NCBI GenBank assembly: GCA_017608995.1
Contig: JAFCEU010000017.1
Span: 1 to 10,764 of the forward strand
Length of the DNA: 10,764 nucleotides
Source of the DNA: Candidatus Iainarchaeum sp.
GTDB taxonomy: Archaea; Iainarchaeota; Iainarchaeia; Iainarchaeales; DTGL01
Direction of reading: 5' to 3'
Every line of letters starts with the position of its first letter. Position 1 is the first letter of the stretch. A program made the translations under genes and the position numbers. A model generated the notes under the pieces. The model did no database searches and was not told where the DNA came from. It was given only the letters and a program-made list of their open reading frames with translations. Shown in pieces: positions 1-7,546 of the stretch.

Positions 1-692
1 ACGAAGTTCTGGTCAAGCTCGCTCTGTGATTCCCTAAGCGCTTTAAATTCTCCGCTGTTTTTTATTTCCTCTAAAAGCGCATTTTCGCTCTGTACTTTAA
101 GCTCAACAGCAATATCACTTAAGTTTGCTGCTCCGCCCGCTAGTGGGCCTGATAAAAATTTCTCCTCAAATGTGCCCAAATACCTCTGCTGGGCAGGCAT
201 AACCATAAGCATGCCTAAAAAGAAAAAGCCGAGTGAAACAACCAAAACAAATTTTTCTAAAGCAGTGTTTATTGATCTAAGGATAGGCAGCTTTTTAAGC
301 TCAATAAGGCGCGTTTTTATTATTTCCTCGCACCAAATAAGCGCAAGCACGTAAAAGACAAATACAACCAAAAGTTCTTTTGCAACTGGAAACAATAAAA
401 ACGATATCAAATATGCAAATACTGAACAAAGTAAAATGCTAACAAGCGCAGGCTTTTTTTCATAGCGCACCGAAATACCTAAAAACAGGCCAGTAGCAAT
501 GCTAAAAAATACTGTTCCGAGCCAAAATTCAACTGAGAATAGCATAGCTTTTAATGCATCAATATCAAGCAAGAGCAGAGTATCCATGGAAAATTTTGAA
601 GAATTAAAGAAGAACACACTTAATATTAAACAAACCAATGCACTAAAGCTTGCAATAATAAAGGTTTGATTTTGTTTGAGCCAGCTAAGCAC
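1..692 (-). CDS. Polytopic membrane protein, partial (C-terminus beyond the left edge)
   Basis: An open frame of 230 codons runs off the left edge, so the C-terminus is missing. I placed the start at a GTG that overlaps the map stop by eight bases (GTGCTTAG); a later in-frame ATG (codon 36) would cut off the first hydrophobic segment. Seen in the translation: about five hydrophobic segments (roughly residues 9-29, 50-73, 82-102, 105-120, 146-165), a charged loop after the fourth (KTRLIELKK), then a polar, Glu-rich helical region from about 172 that could be a coiled coil on one side of the membrane. I do not recognise the family. The overlap with map implies translation from the same transcript as polB-map, but says little about function. 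Membrane location is inferred from hydrophobicity alone. Confidence 0.8.
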   Translation of the reverse strand, partial: MLSWLKQNQTFIIASFSALVCLILSVFFFNSSKFSMDTLLLLDIDALKAMLFSVEFWLGTVFFSIATGLFLGISVRYEKKPALVSILLCSVFAYLISFLLFPVAKELLVVFVFYVLALIWCEEIIKTRLIELKKLPILRSINTALEKFVLVVSLGFFFLGMLMVMPAQQRYLGTFEEKFLSGPLAGGAANLSDIAVELKVQSENALLEEIKNSGEFKALRESQSELDQNF

Positions 693-1593
693 GCGGTTTC
701 ACCAAAGTAATAATACCTTCTTTTGTCTTTATAAAACTATTTTCCGCTTGCGCAACAAAGCTTCCAGCTCTGTCGTGCAATATTGGATACGCTTTAACGC
801 ATTTCTCATGCAGCAGCTGTTTTAAACCAACTTTCAGAGCAAAGTCACTTAGCTTTAACTCTCGAACCAACCAGCGCTCAGCAAATGGCAACGTTTTGTA
901 GTTTTCCTGCACAAATTCAAGTATTTTCCTTGCATATGCATTTCTTACGCTGCGCTGTTCCTCAACTGCAAATATATTCGCCCTGCCTGCTTCGCGCACA
1001 TAGCCATCACCAGTGCTTGCAAAGGGCTCGATAGCGTAAGCATTACCTTCTTCAAACACCCGCGAATCTTGCTTAGCTATATTTGGTATGCTTGGCGGAG
1101 CATGCTGCAGGTATCTAGCCAATCCATGCCCGGTTAGATTTTGCACAACCTTAAAACCTTGCTTATTAATTGTTTTCTCTATGGTTGTGCCTATTTCGCC
1201 GAGCGTTGGGTCTTTTTCAAGTAGTGCAAAAGCATTCTTAAGCGCGAGCTCAGTAGCATTCACAAGCTTTTTATGTTCTTCAGCATATGTTATTGTGAAT
1301 GCAGCATCTGCAATATAACCATCCATATGCACGCCAATATCAACTTTCAAAACATCGCTTTCTTTTAGAATAGTTTTATCGTCCCAGTCTGGCGTCTGGT
1401 GCGCAGCATTTTCATTAAGGCTTAAATTTGTGGGAAAAGCGGGTTTTGCACCCTTCTTAATTATAAATTCCTCTATTTTTTCAGCGCACTCAAAAAGGTT
1501 TGCATTAGGTTTAAGGATTTTCTTCGCGAATTGCTGCGCTTCAAAAAGTATATGCCCTGCGCTTACATATTTTTCCAGTACTTCTTTTTCCAT
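685..1593 (-). CDS. map: Methionine aminopeptidase, type II (archaeal)
   Basis: A cytoplasmic metalloprotease that removes the initiator methionine from nascent proteins. At 302 residues it is close to the archaeal enzymes (about 295). The pita-bread metal ligands are all visible: D85 and D96 (VDIGVHMDGYIAD), H156 (LTGHGLARY), E189 (AIEPFAS) and E284 (VAQAENSF); H65 and H164 are the usual substrate-side histidines. The insert between about 215 and 270, including a winged-helix-like stretch (WLVRELKLSDFALKVGL), marks type II. The last metal motif reads AENSF where the family usually has FEHT; the glutamate itself is kept. The ATG lies 11 bases after the polB stop with GTGAT three bases upstream as a ribosome binding site, so it is probably co-transcribed with polB. 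Activity is expected. Confidence 0.96.
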   Translation of the reverse strand: MEKEVLEKYVSAGHILFEAQQFAKKILKPNANLFECAEKIEEFIIKKGAKPAFPTNLSLNENAAHQTPDWDDKTILKESDVLKVDIGVHMDGYIADAAFTITYAEEHKKLVNATELALKNAFALLEKDPTLGEIGTTIEKTINKQGFKVVQNLTGHGLARYLQHAPPSIPNIAKQDSRVFEEGNAYAIEPFASTGDGYVREAGRANIFAVEEQRSVRNAYARKILEFVQENYKTLPFAERWLVRELKLSDFALKVGLKQLLHEKCVKAYPILHDRAGSFVAQAENSFIKTKEGIITLVKPRA

Positions 1594-1604
1594 AATATCA
1601 CAAT

Positions 1605-4600
1605 TTAAGTAAAGCTATTTAAACTTGCCTGCCTGCCGCCTTCAATTAAGTCTTCTTCATTATAACCGAATTCGCGAATTATCTTTATAACTGCAGGAAT
1701 GAGCTGATTCTTTATATAGTACTCTGCATCATAATTGCCTTCGTTCACATATTCCTCAAGCTGTGCTCTGTCACTTATCGTTTTGCCACATTTTGTTACG
1801 ATGTAGCCTATTACAGAGCCCTCTTCAATGGTTTTTCCTTTTGCAATGGCTTTTTTGGCAGCTGCCACATGTGGCCCGATGCTTTCATAACTATTTATTG
1901 CTTTCTTTATCTGCGAGTATATAACTAATTCCTCCTTTTTGGTTTTCCCTTCGCGCAATTCCTTAATCTTCTGCCTTACAATTTCTATCGCTTTTTCAGG
2001 CTTTCCTTCCTTCAAAATCGCTTCTATTACTTTACGCTGGGTTTCTTTCGCTATCGGCGCCCAGTCCCTGCGCACGTATTCAAAGCCAACTATTTTCAAA
2101 TTGTTATTATAATCGATCAACGCATATCGTTTCTTAGCAGCCTGTTCGCCTGTTTTTTTAGTTACGAAGATACCGCGCTTGTAGAACCCTTCAAGCTCTA
2201 AATTCATAACTCCGGGCAACTTAGCATTTATTTTTTTAAGGAATTTTTTCACATCTTCATGCGTTTTTTCAGGCGGAATCTTTATGAAAGCAGAATCTGT
2301 ATTATGCAGGAGTATCTGCCCACATGCATCCACAAAGTTGTTATTTTTTTCTACAGCCAAATCATACACATAGCCAGCATAGCATTCTTTTTTTATTTTT
2401 GTTTCAAGCCTTGAATTATATTTGCTCGAGGTTTGAATTGAATACGTTTTCTTATCCTCCCTGTATGTTATTGTATGTTTTATCCCTAACTGGGCTAGTA
2501 GGAGGCTCAGTCCAGAGGCTAGAGCGAGCGATCGTGTAGTGATCTTAAAATATTTTTTCTTGTAAGTGGTACTATAGCGCCTATCTGTTGACCTGTAACC
2601 ATCGCCCTTGATGTATTCTTCTAGCAGCATTCTCTTGTATTTTTTCCCAACATTGAATATAAAATCGGGTAAACGCTTACCCCTGCTTTTCTGTCCGCAC
2701 AGCTCTTTAAATAAAACTGCAGCAAGTCCGTTCATCATCTGCAACTTTTTTGTTTTATCCTTATAAACAATTATTTTTGTCTTTCCGCCTTTATGGTAAT
2801 TTAGATTCCTTTTTTTCTTAGTTGAACTTATAATGGATGCCTTTGCATTTTTAAACAGGAGTAAATAGTCCTTTCTCAATTTTCTGAGCCATTTTTCATC
2901 AGAACTTGCTATTGACGCCCCAAATCTTGTTTTCGTGGTTTCCCTTGTAGATGAGCTCCCCTCTGCTATATATGCTCCTAAAAGCCTGCAAAGTGCGCCA
3001 AACTCCCTAGAGCCAACTTTAATAATTCTCTTAAGCTTTACTGGTTTTTTCCGCTTTGTCCATCCAAACCATATGTACTTTCCGTCCGTTCGAACCTTTG
3101 CTATTTTTACCCTTCCTTTATAAAGCATTCTGTAAGAGCACCCATTTAGCTCCTCATACAAATCTAGCTTTTCAATGCTCTTTCCTTCAGGGATATTTTC
3201 TACTCTGAAAAGTTTATGCTTGAAATCCACAGGTTTTACTTCCACAAGTTTACCTCTATCCAGCACCAACAAGGAATGGTCTTCCGTAACACGGGCCTCT
3301 CCATACTTTTGATTAACTCTATATATTGCTTTGTCTGTTTTATGCCTTATAACTTCTTTTATCTCCCGCCACTCTGGCTTTAAGGTCTCTGGATTGATTG
3401 ATAGCGCTTTTAGCCCCTGGGGTTTTCTGATATTTTTCCCATTCCTTGTGCCTGCAGGAGAAGAGCATTCAAAAAGCTCTTTAATGTTCATCACCTTTAT
3501 GCATGCTCTATGATCCATTACTGTAACAAACCTCTCTTCTGTTATGCTATCCCCATATATTGTAGTGAATCCTTCTTTCTCAGCTTCGCGAGCAACCATT
3601 TTCACATATTCTCTACTCCAAGCGGTTACAGCTGATGCTGCTTCTCTGCTATACCATCTAAATCTTGCATAGCCCAGCGTGCCATAAAAAGAGTTTAGGA
3701 TTATTTTGAGTGAATGCTGCCTTGCGTACACAATATTATATTCATGCGTTCCTTTTTGCAGAGATTTAAGCTTATTTTTGAGCTGAACGCGCTCTTCAAA
3801 GAGTTCTTCAACAACATTAGGCAGAAAGCCCTTCCTTTTCGTGCAGAACCAGTGTTTTGCAGGGCTCATATTCTTTTGCTTACACTCTTCATGTTCACAA
3901 TTTACAGTATCTGGGCTGACATTATGGGAAATTATAATTGTCGGATGCAAACTTGTGAAGTCAAGCACCGCTATATTTTCATGAAGCCCGGGCAAAGGCT
4001 CATAAACAAAACCGCCCTGGTATGTTTGCATAAGCCTTGCCTTTACCTCTTCTTCGTTTGGTTTATTTGGCACTAAAACTTTTTTCTTGAAACTTTCTAT
4101 CATCAGCAATGCTTCAACTAATTGTGAGCTTGAAGCTCGGCTAACATCGAATAAAGTATAGTGCACAAGTTTGCCAAGTTCAACAAAGAGCGGCAAATAC
4201 TCTGCAACGATTCTATATGCCACTTCGGAATCCTTGCGGTTGTAATCTGCAAGTCTCTCTAAGCCTTTGCCACTTTCCCAAATATCATTTATTTCTTCAG
4301 CAGCAATCTTTTCCTTTTCCTCATCAAACAGTGCGCTATTAACACTTTCTAAGTCCATCTTTACTAAGTTCACAACCCCAAATCTGCTGAGCATTCTTAG
4401 CACTTGGTAAGCATCAACATGCAAGCGCCCTCTTATTTTTGCAGCAGTATCGAGCCCCTTCTTAACCAGCGCAGGCTCAGAGTTATCTACGCCAATATCC
4501 AACCTAAAACCAAGCTGCCTCGCGCGCTCCCTTAAATAAGGCAGATCGAAGCCATCACCATTATAGGTTATTATAATATCCAAATCCTTCTGCTTTATCT

Positions 4601-5270
4601 TATCAATAAGAATCTTTATGAGCTCTTTTTCATCAGCAGCCTTAATTGCATAGTTTTCATTTATTTCCTTTGTGCATATCACAAGCTTTTCTTCAGAGTC
4701 AACATAGGAGGCCATTATAATGGGATCTCTCTTCGGATCCGAGAATCTGCCTCGAGAATACGTTTCTATATCTATCGCAGCCATCTTGAGCTTGAAAGGC
4801 TTTTCATTGATTTTCTTTATTGCTTTAAGCTCAAGGCTCTTTTCATCATAGCTGATTTCATACATGCTTAATGGTTCTAGGTCACGGTCTATAAGGTAAC
4901 GCTTTCCAAATGGAATATCATATTCGCGCTTATGCGTTACAAACTCTTGTGCGCGTATCTCCTCGCGAGAATCTTTAAGCTCTTTTGTTGAGTTGAAAAA
5001 AAGTTTGAGTACATCTATTGGTTCATCCTTTGGTGTAAGCTTCCTTTTTACTATCTCAATTCTTTTTATTTTCACCTTGTTGAATTCGCGCTCCATTAGC
5101 TTTTTTACTGCTTCTTTGGGATCGCAATTTACAGTTATGTAGAAATAAGGCTCAAAGCTCGGGTCTGTAAGCACAAGCTTTCCCTTAGGCGTTTTAAAAA
5201 ATAGCCTAATTATAGAACGCTCTTCTTTAAGATAATCTATATCGAGAAGCATTGCCTTTGTAGTTTTCAT
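1605..5270 (-). CDS. polB: DNA polymerase, family B (archaeal PolB), with in-frame intein
   Basis: A replicative DNA polymerase with 3'-5' proofreading. The precursor is 1221 residues; removing the intein (575-990) leaves 805, near the usual archaeal 770-800. Visible motifs: Exo I D167/E169 (AAIDIETYS), Exo II N237/D242 (TYNGDGFD), Exo III Y343/D347 (YNRKDSEV), motif A D437 (LDFTSLHPTIII), motif B K522 with NSFYG at 526-530, motif C split as YGD (572-574) and TDS (991-993), and KKRY at 1046-1049. The C-terminus QASLNSFT has the QxxLxxF pattern of a PCNA-binding PIP box (Q1214, L1217, F1220). In motif A the steric-gate Tyr of SLYPS is His442, confirmed at the codon (CAT at 3945-3947). All carboxylates are present, so an active polymerase is expected after splicing. 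The ATG is preceded by GTGAGG and a TATA/BRE-like element. Confidence 0.97.
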   Translation of the reverse strand: MKTTKAMLLDIDYLKEERSIIRLFFKTPKGKLVLTDPSFEPYFYITVNCDPKEAVKKLMEREFNKVKIKRIEIVKRKLTPKDEPIDVLKLFFNSTKELKDSREEIRAQEFVTHKREYDIPFGKRYLIDRDLEPLSMYEISYDEKSLELKAIKKINEKPFKLKMAAIDIETYSRGRFSDPKRDPIIMASYVDSEEKLVICTKEINENYAIKAADEKELIKILIDKIKQKDLDIIITYNGDGFDLPYLRERARQLGFRLDIGVDNSEPALVKKGLDTAAKIRGRLHVDAYQVLRMLSRFGVVNLVKMDLESVNSALFDEEKEKIAAEEINDIWESGKGLERLADYNRKDSEVAYRIVAEYLPLFVELGKLVHYTLFDVSRASSSQLVEALLMIESFKKKVLVPNKPNEEEVKARLMQTYQGGFVYEPLPGLHENIAVLDFTSLHPTIIISHNVSPDTVNCEHEECKQKNMSPAKHWFCTKRKGFLPNVVEELFEERVQLKNKLKSLQKGTHEYNIVYARQHSLKIILNSFYGTLGYARFRWYSREAASAVTAWSREYVKMVAREAEKEGFTTIYGDSITEERFVTVMDHRACIKVMNIKELFECSSPAGTRNGKNIRKPQGLKALSINPETLKPEWREIKEVIRHKTDKAIYRVNQKYGEARVTEDHSLLVLDRGKLVEVKPVDFKHKLFRVENIPEGKSIEKLDLYEELNGCSYRMLYKGRVKIAKVRTDGKYIWFGWTKRKKPVKLKRIIKVGSREFGALCRLLGAYIAEGSSSTRETTKTRFGASIASSDEKWLRKLRKDYLLLFKNAKASIISSTKKKRNLNYHKGGKTKIIVYKDKTKKLQMMNGLAAVLFKELCGQKSRGKRLPDFIFNVGKKYKRMLLEEYIKGDGYRSTDRRYSTTYKKKYFKITTRSLALASGLSLLLAQLGIKHTITYREDKKTYSIQTSSKYNSRLETKIKKECYAGYVYDLAVEKNNNFVDACGQILLHNTDSAFIKIPPEKTHEDVKKFLKKINAKLPGVMNLELEGFYKRGIFVTKKTGEQAAKKRYALIDYNNNLKIVGFEYVRRDWAPIAKETQRKVIEAILKEGKPEKAIEIVRQKIKELREGKTKKEELVIYSQIKKAINSYESIGPHVAAAKKAIAKGKTIEEGSVIGYIVTKCGKTISDRAQLEEYVNEGNYDAEYYIKNQLIPAVIKIIREFGYNEEDLIEGGRQASLNSFT
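2301..3548 (-). mobile_element. Intein with LAGLIDADG homing endonuclease, in polymerase motif C
   Basis: A 416-residue in-frame protein intron (polB precursor residues 575-990). It lies between YGD and TDS, separating the two catalytic aspartates D574 and D992; this is the known pol-c site of archaeal polymerases. The first residue is Ser575 (SITEERFV), block B is VTEDHSLL (T662, H665), block F is YAGYVYDLAVEKNNNFVDA, and the end is ILLHN with penultimate H989, N990 and T991 as the +1 nucleophile. Every residue for Ser-type self-splicing is present. The endonuclease domain (about 2480-3020) has two LAGLIDADG-type helices, LLGAYIAEG and EEYIKGDG, with acidic residues E770 and D890 kept, so homing activity is plausible. 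A Lys/Arg-rich stretch between them fits DNA contact. The reading frame is intact; without splicing the polymerase would be inactive. Confidence 0.96.
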
Positions 5271-5302
5271 CTCGCCTCACGTCTTTATTAAAAAGAGAGC
5301 CG

Positions 5303-5323
5303 AATATTTATATATTTCTTTCC
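5303..5323 (-). promoter_or_regulatory. Putative polB promoter (BRE + TATA)
   Basis: On the minus strand, GGAAAGAA is followed by ATATATAAATATT, matching an archaeal BRE plus TATA box. The TATA centre at about 5311 predicts transcription starting near 5285, giving a leader of about 14 bases that carries GTGAGG just before the polB ATG. No downstream promoter of this quality is evident ahead of map, consistent with one transcript. Confidence 0.55.
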
Positions 5324-5359
5324 AAGCATTTTTTGCAGAAATTATCTCGGCGCTAAACA

Positions 5360-5368
5360 TTTAAATAT
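5360..5368 (+). promoter_or_regulatory. Putative TATA box for the 5399 coiled-coil gene
   Basis: TTTAAATAT sits about 35 bases before the ATG at 5399 and predicts a start near 5390, leaving a leader of about nine bases with no clear Shine-Dalgarno site, so translation may be near-leaderless. A second AT run at 5379-5387 is too close to the start codon to serve. This is pattern evidence only, in an AT-rich gap. Confidence 0.35.
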
Positions 5369-5398
5369 TTGAATACTATTTTATATAGCTGATTTACA

Positions 5399-5854
5399 AT
5401 GCCAGATAGGGAAAGACGCATGAGGGAGAAGCCGGTTAAGGCTTCTATGCTTTTATTACAGTTAAGGGAAGACATCAGAGCCTTGAATAGTGCTATTTCT
5501 ATAATATCCCAAAAGATGCGCCATCTTACAAGAAACGAGAAAATATTGGGGAGAAATCTTATTGTTTTGAATAAGAAAGTAAAAGAGCTTGCAGAGATGA
5601 AAGAAAGCCAAGCTTTGCCCCCAAGCGTATCTAAAAAATTTGAAGAGCTCGAGAAAAAGATCGAAGAGAATGAAAAGCGCATTGAAGAACTCAACATGAT
5701 AATCGCTCACTTGCGCAAAGAATTTGTGACTTCCGATGAGCTCAAGGAGCTAAGGCAAATTATCGATTCGATCAATCCACTTGAGCTAGCAACTTTGGAT
5801 CAGGTAAAAGAGCTCATTGAGAAAAATAAGAAGATAGATAAGCCGCGATTGTAA
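5399..5854 (+). CDS. Coiled-coil protein, unknown function
   Basis: A soluble, highly charged protein of 151 residues. The first 15 residues are basic (PDRERRMREKPVK). From about 17 to 112 it is almost entirely helical with heptad-like hydrophobic spacing (LLLQLREDIRALNSAIS; FEELEKKIEENEKRIEELN), broken once at the Pro-Pro near residue 78. The C-terminal third holds two similar short segments, FVTSDELKELRQII and LATLDQVKELIEKN, that look like an internal duplication of a small helical unit. There is no signal peptide or membrane segment. It is divergent from polB and converges on the HerA-like gene with a 22-base gap. I do not recognise the family; a scaffold or partner of a neighbouring gene product is possible but only inferred. 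Confidence 0.85.
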   Translation: MPDRERRMREKPVKASMLLLQLREDIRALNSAISIISQKMRHLTRNEKILGRNLIVLNKKVKELAEMKESQALPPSVSKKFEELEKKIEENEKRIEELNMIIAHLRKEFVTSDELKELRQIIDSINPLELATLDQVKELIEKNKKIDKPRL

Positions 5855-5869
5855 AGATTATTGAATCCC

Positions 5870-5874
5870 TTTTT
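5870..5874 (+). terminator. Possible T-run terminator after the coiled-coil gene
   Basis: Five consecutive T residues follow the stop codon by 15 bases in the convergent gap. Archaeal termination often uses short T-runs without a hairpin. The run is short, so this is a weak call. Confidence 0.25.
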
Positions 5875-5876
5875 AG

Positions 5877-7385
5877 TTATGCTGCTTTTTTGCAACAGTT
5901 GCTCAAGCCGGGCCTAACCAATGCCCTATAATTTTTTCTCTTTTCTATTACCACTCCAACATCATTGCCCGCTATCACTCCAATATAAGAGATTATAAGA
6001 TTTTTTACTTCATTGTGAATGTTTGTTCTATCCTCAGCCTCTATTATTATACCAAGCCCATAATTCCTTAATAACGAAAGATCCAAAGCGATGATTTCAT
6101 TCACACGTTTCATCTTAAATTTCGGGATCATTTCGTTAGCGTTTGTAAATAAAAGCACAGCCTTTAGTTTGTCACTTTTGCCCTGTTGCTTTAGATGGTA
6201 GTATAAAGCCCTTATTGTTGTTTGTAGAATTAGAAGATTCTTTTTGATATCTTCTTTTGAAAACAATAAAATATTTGCTTTCCCCAATCCTCTCGCCCAA
6301 GGCTTTACCATTTCTTCTACGGGTATTTTACTAGATAAAAGATCAGGATATGCAGCATCAATAACCTCTATTATGCGTTGAGCTTCCCTTTTTTTAAATG
6401 GCGTTATCTTTGCAGTCTCTTGTACCTGAGCGATTTTTTCTATGAGCTCTTTTGCATTTTTGCAGCTTCCAAGTTTGAACGCTTCAGCAATAACCTGCGC
6501 AGCAACAGTTTTGCCAACCCCAAACAACTCAACGAATGTTTGAGCATCTATTAGATCAATCTGCGCCCTGAGTTCTTTTCCAGCAGTTAGTACTCTTACT
6601 GGAAAGCCTATAGGCTCTAAAGAAACCTTGTATTTCTTCAATTCTTCATAATTTTCATTAGGATAGTGAAGTCCTTTAAAGTCATCTTCCCAATCTATGA
6701 TTATCACTGGCATACCTGAAAGCATAGCGCTTTCAGCGAATATGTGTAAAACATGTATTCTATCTTCTTTTCTCCCGCCAGATACTATTGTTCTATCGAA
6801 GAAATCAAAGGGCTCTTTTACAATATTGCCCGCCTTTGTTATACCAAGGTGGATTTCTCCTTGCCCTACTTCCATAACTGTGCTTTCACTCCTCTTTTTT
6901 ATTACAGGCATTAAGAGTATATTTGCTAATGGCAGCGAGAAGAACGCCGACTTTTCCCCGTCTGAACAATTCTGTATTTCGACGAGATCAATGTCATAAG
7001 CAGTGCTTACTTCCTGGAGAAGTGTTGAAAACGAAACAATTTTTGTTATAAGCGCGTCTATATGAGCAGTAAATATTTTTTCTTTATAAGGGGCATAAAC
7101 AGCTCCAGAATCAATGAGCAAAAATTTGTATGTCTTTTCTCCGGGGTGCACAATCAACGCTATTGCGCGTTTTGGCAGAGTTTCTACGAACGAGGCGATT
7201 TTTCCTTTTGCGTAAAAAGCCTTAAACAGTTCCACTACCGCGCCAACTATCTTGCCTTTTTTATTTTTCTCGTAAATAATCGAAAGAATCATGCTTTCAG
7301 AGTTCGTGTAGATTTCGCTTTCAAATCCTTCCATTTCGCCTTTGAATATAAGTGTCCAGGGCCCATGAGCTAAATTGAATTCCAT
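5877..7385 (-). CDS. HerA/FtsK-like ATPase homologue with degenerate Walker motifs
   Basis: A protein of 502 residues. From about residue 165 it follows the HerA/FtsK/VirB4 pattern: a strand pair GEIHLGITKAGNIV, then RTIVSGGRKEDRIHVL where the P-loop belongs, then GMPVIIIDWEDDFKGL matching the post-P-loop strand that usually reads IDPHGEY. The P-loop lacks GxxGSGKS (SGGRKED at about 202-208), and the Walker B position reads AVLLFTNANEMI instead of IDEAH. ATP hydrolysis is therefore doubtful and a structural pseudo-ATPase is likely. The N-terminal 160 residues are unrecognised. I chose the ATG at 7385 because GTGAT sits four bases upstream; in-frame ATG (7391) and GTG (7394) are alternatives. 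The tail NCCKKAA is odd. Family assignment is by fold pattern, so moderately sure; loss of the motifs is directly visible. Confidence 0.75.
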   Translation of the reverse strand: MEFNLAHGPWTLIFKGEMEGFESEIYTNSESMILSIIYEKNKKGKIVGAVVELFKAFYAKGKIASFVETLPKRAIALIVHPGEKTYKFLLIDSGAVYAPYKEKIFTAHIDALITKIVSFSTLLQEVSTAYDIDLVEIQNCSDGEKSAFFSLPLANILLMPVIKKRSESTVMEVGQGEIHLGITKAGNIVKEPFDFFDRTIVSGGRKEDRIHVLHIFAESAMLSGMPVIIIDWEDDFKGLHYPNENYEELKKYKVSLEPIGFPVRVLTAGKELRAQIDLIDAQTFVELFGVGKTVAAQVIAEAFKLGSCKNAKELIEKIAQVQETAKITPFKKREAQRIIEVIDAAYPDLLSSKIPVEEMVKPWARGLGKANILLFSKEDIKKNLLILQTTIRALYYHLKQQGKSDKLKAVLLFTNANEMIPKFKMKRVNEIIALDLSLLRNYGLGIIIEAEDRTNIHNEVKNLIISYIGVIAGNDVGVVIEKRKNYRALVRPGLSNCCKKAA

Positions 7386-7415
7386 TCGCATCACTTGTTA
7401 TAAATAGGAGAACTC

Positions 7416-7429
7416 CTTAAAATTTAAAC
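7416..7429 (-). promoter_or_regulatory. Putative TATA box for the HerA-like gene
   Basis: AGTTTAAATTTTAA on the minus strand is centred near 7423 and predicts transcription starting near 7398, shortly before the chosen start codon. A short imperfect palindrome (7406-7417) lies between this box and the predicted start, an operator-like position. Confidence 0.35.
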
Positions 7430-7489
7430 TTATCTCCCACTTGGTCAATTGCATCAAGGTATCTAACATCCTTTTTTGTGGATAGAATA

Positions 7490-7500
7490 TTTTTATAAAT
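7490..7500 (+). promoter_or_regulatory. Putative TATA box for the 7547 gene
   Basis: TTTTTATAAAT preceded by GATAGAATA fits an archaeal TATA box. It predicts a start near 7521 and a leader of about 25 bases that contains the AGGTG ribosome binding site. Confidence 0.5.
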
Positions 7501-7536
7501 GGTAACACCTTATTAATTTTAGCGGAATTAACTTTT

Positions 7537-7541
7537 AGGTG
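7537..7541 (+). promoter_or_regulatory. Ribosome binding site of the 7547 gene
   Basis: AGGTG ends five bases before the ATG and matches the archaeal anti-Shine-Dalgarno complement AGGAGGTGAT. It supports the ATG at 7547 as the start. Confidence 0.55.
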
Positions 7542-7546
7542 CAGTT

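Noticed and set aside
2301..3548. Possibility that the polB insert is a frameshift artefact or two split genes
   Set aside because: The frame is continuous and both ends carry precise intein splice blocks at a known insertion site.
3714..4076. 120-codon plus-strand open frame inside polB
   Set aside because: It lies opposite the conserved palm and motif A region of polB, encodes a Cys/Phe-rich composition typical of antisense shadows, and has no ribosome binding site.
5353..5697. Minus-strand open frames opposite the 5399 gene
   Set aside because: Ser/Phe-rich antisense of a coiled coil; they would also run through the divergent promoter region.
6485..6525. FGVGKTVAAQ in the HerA-like protein looks like a P-loop
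   Set aside because: It lies about 90 residues after the position where the HerA fold places the P-loop, lacks a preceding hydrophobic strand and the first Gly of GxxxxGK(S/T), and sits where this family has a helical segment. Probably coincidence.
7386..7546. Possible small RNA gene in the divergent gap
   Set aside because: No tRNA-like arms, box C/D or H/ACA pattern, or strong hairpin was seen; promoters account for most of it.
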